This document shows, in pieces, positions 4,292 through 6,984 of a stretch of 6,984 nt of DNA. Position 1 is the first letter of the stretch, and every line of letters starts with the position of its first letter. Origin of the DNA: Actinomycetes bacterium (GTDB lineage Bacteria; Actinomycetota; Actinomycetes; Actinomycetales; Microbacteriaceae). Both the position numbers and the translations under genes were made by a program. Below the pieces are notes generated by a model. It did no database searches. It saw only the letters and a program-made list of their open reading frames with translations, and was not told where the DNA came from. The DNA is taken from positions 1 through 6,984 of the forward strand of contig JAEZSU010000302.1 in the NCBI GenBank assembly GCA_023421635.1, read 5' to 3'.

Positions 4292-6751
4292 ATGACACCC
4301 ACGCGTTCCGCTTCTTCCCCCGCGCCCGAGGGCCGCATCGAGGACATCGACCTGTCCGCAGAGATGCAGGGCTCCTTCCTGGAGTACGCCTACTCGGTGA
4401 TCTACTCCCGTGCGCTGCCCGACGCCCGCGACGGTCTCAAGCCGGTGCAGCGGCGCATCCTGTTCCAGATGGCCGAGATGGGGCTGCGCCCCGACCGCGG
4501 GCATGTGAAGAGCGCACGTGTCGTCGGCGAAGTGATGGGGAAGCTGCATCCCCACGGCGACGCGCCCATCTACGACGCCCTCGTGCGCCTCGCACAGCCG
4601 TTCTCGTTGCGGGTGCCGCTCGTGGACGGCCACGGCAACTTCGGCTCGCTCGACGACGGCCCGGCCGCGGCAAGGTACACCGAGGCACGCCTCGCGCCGC
4701 CCTCGCTCGCGCTCACCGCGGACCTCGACGAAGACGTCGTGGACTTCATCCCGAACTACGACGGGCAGTTCCAGCAGCCGTCCGTGCTGCCCGCCGCGTT
4801 CCCGAACCTGCTGGTGAACGGCACCACCGGCATCGCGGTGGGCATGGCCACGAACATGGCGCCGCACAACCTCATCGAGGTCGTCGCCGCCGCAACCCAC
4901 CTGCTCGAGCATCCGGACGCCGGCCTCGAGGAGCTCATGGAGTTCGTGCCCGGCCCCGATCTGCCGTCGGGCGGCATCATCGTGAGCCTCGACGGCATCA
5001 AGGATGCCTACGCCACCGGTCGCGGCAGCTTCAAGACCCGGGCGAAGACATCGATCGAGCAGCTCGGCCCGCGCAAGACGGGCATCGTGATCACCGAGCT
5101 GCCGTACATGGTCGGCCCGGAACGGGTCATCGAGAAGATCAAGGATGCGGTCGGCTCGAAGAAGCTCACCGGCATCTCCGACGTGACCGACCTCACCGAC
5201 CGGCACCGGGGCCTCCGGCTCGTCATCGGTGTGAAGACCGGCTTCGACCCGAAGGCGGTGCTGGAGCAGCTGTTCCGCCTCACCCCGCTCGAGGACTCCT
5301 TCGGCATCAACAACGTCGCCCTCGTCGACGGCCAGCCGCAGACCCTGGGCCTGAAAGACCTGCTGCGGGTCTACCTGGACCACCGCATCCAGGTCGTGAC
5401 ACGTCGCAGCCGCTTCCGCCTGGGCAAGCGCAAGGACCGGCTGCACCTGGTCGAGGGCCTCCTCATCGCCATCCTCGACATCGACGAGGTCATCCAGGTC
5501 ATCCGCTCCTCCGACGACTCGGAGCAGGCGCGCGCTCGTCTCATGGACGTGTTCGACCTGTCCGAGGTGCAGTCCGAGTACATCCTCGAGCTGCGGCTGC
5601 GCCGTCTGACGAAGTTCTCCCGGATCGAGCTCGAGGCGGAGCAGGACGCCCTGAAGGCCGAGATCGCGGCGCTCGAGGAGCTCCTCGCGAGCGACACCCT
5701 GCTGCGCGCGCAGGTGGCACGCGAGCTGGACGCCGTCGCCGAGGCGTACGGCACTCCTCGCCGTACGCTGCTCCTCGACGGCGGCCCGGTCGCATCCCGG
5801 TCCCGCACTGCGAAGGGCGTCGACCTGCAGCTGGCAGACGACCCGTGCCGCGTCTTCCTCTCCGCGACCGGCCGCATGGTGCGCGCCGCGCTCCGCACCG
5901 GGGAGGAGGACACACCCGCCGGCATCCTGGCTCCGTCGCGCCGCTCCAAGCACGACGCCGTCCGCAGCGCCGTCGACACCACGGTCCGCGGCGAGCTCGG
6001 CGCGGTCACGACCGCGGGGCGGCTCGTGCGCTTCTCCCCCGTCGACCTCCCCTCGGTGCCAGGGAACTCGGTGCAGCTCGCGGCCGGGACGAAGACCGAT
6101 CAGTACCTCGGACTCGCCAAGGGCGAGCACGTCGTCGCGATCGTGCCGCTCACGGCGGAGCCGGTCATCGCGATCGGGACCGCGCAGGGCGTCGTCAAGC
6201 GGGTCGCCGCCTCAGAGATCGCGGCCAAGCACGAGATCGAGATCATCGCGCTGAAGCCCGGCGACCGCGTCGTCGGCGCGGCTCCCGCGCCCGACGGCAC
6301 CGAGCTCGTGTTCGTCTCCTCCGACGCGCAGCGGCGGCGCTGCGAGGCCGCCGCGGTCCGGCCGCAGGGCCGTTCCGCGGGCGGCATGGCCGGCATCCGG
6401 CTCGGTGCCGGTGCGTCGGTGGTCTCGTTCGACGTCGTCGACCCGCAGCTCGAGAACGTCGTGGTGACGATCGCCGGCTCGTCGCAGGCACTCCCCGGCA
6501 CGGATGCGGGATCGGCGAAGGTCTCGCCGTTTTCGGAGTTCCCCGCCAAGGGCCGCGCCACCGGCGGTGTGCGTGCGCAGCGGTTCTTGAAGGGCGAGGA
6601 CCAGCTGACCCTCGCCTGGGTGGGTGCCGAGCCACGTGCGGTCGGTCCGGACGGGGCGGTGCGCCCGCTCCCCGAAGCGACCGCGAAGCGCGACGCGTCG
6701 GGTCAGGCCCTCGACGCGGTCATCGGCGCCGTCGGCACCGCGATCGCCTGA
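4292..6751 (+). CDS. parC: DNA topoisomerase IV subunit A (ParC)
   Basis: ParC is the breakage-reunion subunit of the type IIA topoisomerase that decatenates daughter chromosomes together with ParE (not in this window). It is 819 aa, a normal size. The winged-helix/tower region begins at about residue 20 with the typical ALPDARDGLKPVQRRIL (41-57). The HPHGD motif is at 86-90, and catalytic Tyr129 with Arg128 lies in ARYTEARL (127-134). The coiled-coil arm around 430-465 contains RLRRLTKFSRIELE. The C-terminal beta-pinwheel occupies about 505-790, including the blade motif QGRSAGGMAGIRL (692-704). No GyrA-box (QRRGGRG type) is present where gyrase A has it, which argues for ParC over GyrA. In the quinolone pocket, positions corresponding to M. 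tuberculosis GyrA 90, 91 and 94 are Ala91, Pro92 and Asp95. Start ATG 4292 has GAGG 11 nt upstream. A GyrA paralogue elsewhere is expected. Confidence 0.95.
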   Translation: MTPTRSASSPAPEGRIEDIDLSAEMQGSFLEYAYSVIYSRALPDARDGLKPVQRRILFQMAEMGLRPDRGHVKSARVVGEVMGKLHPHGDAPIYDALVRLAQPFSLRVPLVDGHGNFGSLDDGPAAARYTEARLAPPSLALTADLDEDVVDFIPNYDGQFQQPSVLPAAFPNLLVNGTTGIAVGMATNMAPHNLIEVVAAATHLLEHPDAGLEELMEFVPGPDLPSGGIIVSLDGIKDAYATGRGSFKTRAKTSIEQLGPRKTGIVITELPYMVGPERVIEKIKDAVGSKKLTGISDVTDLTDRHRGLRLVIGVKTGFDPKAVLEQLFRLTPLEDSFGINNVALVDGQPQTLGLKDLLRVYLDHRIQVVTRRSRFRLGKRKDRLHLVEGLLIAILDIDEVIQVIRSSDDSEQARARLMDVFDLSEVQSEYILELRLRRLTKFSRIELEAEQDALKAEIAALEELLASDTLLRAQVARELDAVAEAYGTPRRTLLLDGGPVASRSRTAKGVDLQLADDPCRVFLSATGRMVRAALRTGEEDTPAGILAPSRRSKHDAVRSAVDTTVRGELGAVTTAGRLVRFSPVDLPSVPGNSVQLAAGTKTDQYLGLAKGEHVVAIVPLTAEPVIAIGTAQGVVKRVAASEIAAKHEIEIIALKPGDRVVGAAPAPDGTELVFVSSDAQRRRCEAAAVRPQGRSAGGMAGIRLGAGASVVSFDVVDPQLENVVVTIAGSSQALPGTDAGSAKVSPFSEFPAKGRATGGVRAQRFLKGEDQLTLAWVGAEPRAVGPDGAVRPLPEATAKRDASGQALDAVIGAVGTAIA

Positions 6752-6779
6752 GCGCACCGGTGTGACCGGCTGCGCCGCA

Positions 6780-6855
6780 TCCGCGAGTGCGCATCCGATT
6801 CGCCAGCGCGCATCCGATCGAATGCTGACTCGCTGAACGGATGCGCACTCGCGGA
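6780..6855. repeat. 76-nt mirror-symmetric REP-like element of four 18-nt units
   Basis: Two forward units are followed by two inverted units. Unit 1 (6780-6797) is TCCGCGAGTGCGCATCCG. Unit 2 (6799-6816) is TTCGCCAGCGCGCATCCG, matching unit 1 at 15 of 18 positions. Unit 3 (6819-6836), read on the minus strand, is TCAGCGAGTCAGCATTCG, 14 of 18. Unit 4 (6838-6855), minus strand, is identical to unit 1. Single A spacers separate the units within each arm, and AT lies at the centre (6817.5). The outer arms form a perfect 18-bp inverted repeat; the inner arms pair imperfectly around CGATCG. It lies 28 bp after the parC stop and 34 bp before the end of a convergent gene. It could form a long hairpin, but no T-tract follows. 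Confidence 0.88.
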
Positions 6856-6866
6856 CGTGGCGCGGG

Positions 6867-6880
6867 GGCGGCGCTCCGCC
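6867..6880. terminator. GC-rich hairpin between convergent gene ends (possible terminator)
   Basis: GGCGG (6867-6871) and CCGCC (6876-6880) enclose a 4-nt CGCT loop, with a GCGGCCGC palindrome directly after at 6881-6888. It sits just past the stop of the leftward partial gene. There is no U-tract on either strand, so intrinsic termination is unproven; short GC hairpins are also frequent by chance at this base composition. Confidence 0.25.
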
Positions 6881-6889
6881 GCGGCCGCC

Positions 6890-6984
6890 TCAGGCGTCGA
6901 TGCGCTCGCGTGCGAGCCGGTCGCTCGAGGTGACGATGAAGTCGCGCCGCCGCGCGCCCCGGGTGGGCATGCGGAGCGGGCGCC
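6890..6984 (-). CDS. C-terminal fragment of an unidentified protein (runs off right edge)
   Basis: Reading leftward from the window edge, a frame ends at TGA (6892-6890) after 30 complete codons, giving a basic tail that ends FIVTSSDRLARERIDA (residues 15-30 of the fragment). Of the 30 codons, 29 end in G or C, matching the real genes here. The frame has no start inside the window except an internal ATG (6970-6968) that would give only 26 residues, so it is most likely the 3' end of a longer gene converging on parC. I do not recognise the product. The short length keeps confidence moderate. Confidence 0.45.
   Translation of the reverse strand, partial: RPLRMPTRGARRRDFIVTSSDRLARERIDA

Noticed and set aside
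4235..6130. Leftward frame antisense to parC, continuous with the phosphatase gene (1008 codons in total)
   Set aside because: It is in exact codon register with parC, so it stays open simply because parC uses no TTA, CTA or TCA codons there. The composition is shadow-like (His, Arg, Val and Asp rich) with no family match, and the phosphatase has a good own start at 4234.
4228..6765. 845-codon rightward frame overlapping parC in another phase
   Set aside because: Arg/Pro/Ala-rich translation typical of an out-of-frame reading of high-GC coding DNA. The parC frame has all topoisomerase motifs.
6780..6855. CRISPR array interpretation of the repeated units
   Set aside because: Units are separated by 1-2 nt rather than spacers, and half are inverted; no cas genes are present.

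Overview
The window is about 7 kb of ordinary, very GC-rich chromosomal backbone from an actinobacterium, most likely a member of the Microbacteriaceae (Microbacterium or a close relative). The evidence is third-codon positions that are almost always G or C, several families largely confined to Actinomycetota (DUF3710, DUF3093, DUF4193 and SepH/DUF3071), and the cluster dut, DUF3710, DUF3093, DUF4193, whose order resembles the Rv2696c-Rv2699c region of Mycobacterium tuberculosis. I saw no integrase, transposase, prophage, CRISPR array, rRNA or tRNA.

Layout. Positions 1-1096 carry a leftward operon: dut (dUTPase), then a DUF3710 gene, then the first codons of a gene that runs off the left edge and is probably DUF3159. 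The stop/start pairs overlap by 4 bp (ATGA and GTGA). Divergent from dut, with only 21 bp between start codons, is a rightward two-TM membrane protein (DUF3093). It converges on a leftward small acidic zinc-ribbon-like protein (DUF4193), and the two overlap tail to tail by 26 bp. A 209-bp non-coding stretch (1860-2068) must hold the divergent promoters of DUF4193 and sepH. SepH, an FtsZ-stimulating cell-division protein, reads rightward to 3103. It abuts a leftward cytoplasmic alkaline-phosphatase-superfamily hydrolase with no base between the two stop codons. That hydrolase is divergent, across 57 bp, from parC (topoisomerase IV subunit A), which ends at 6751. A 76-nt mirror-symmetric repeat follows, then the last 30 codons of an unidentified leftward gene that runs off the right edge.

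Functionally the genes touch nucleotide-pool sanitation (dUTPase), cell division (SepH) and chromosome decatenation (ParC), next to conserved actinobacterial proteins of unknown role. They do not form one pathway.

I found no convincing new multi-gene system. The most noteworthy non-coding signal is the repeat at 6780-6855, built from four 18-nt units, two forward and two inverted, placed symmetrically about position 6817.5. Other points worth a look are the quinolone-pocket residues of ParC, a likely leaderless dut promoter overlapping the ribosome-binding region of the divergent gene, and the extreme compaction of the convergent gene ends.
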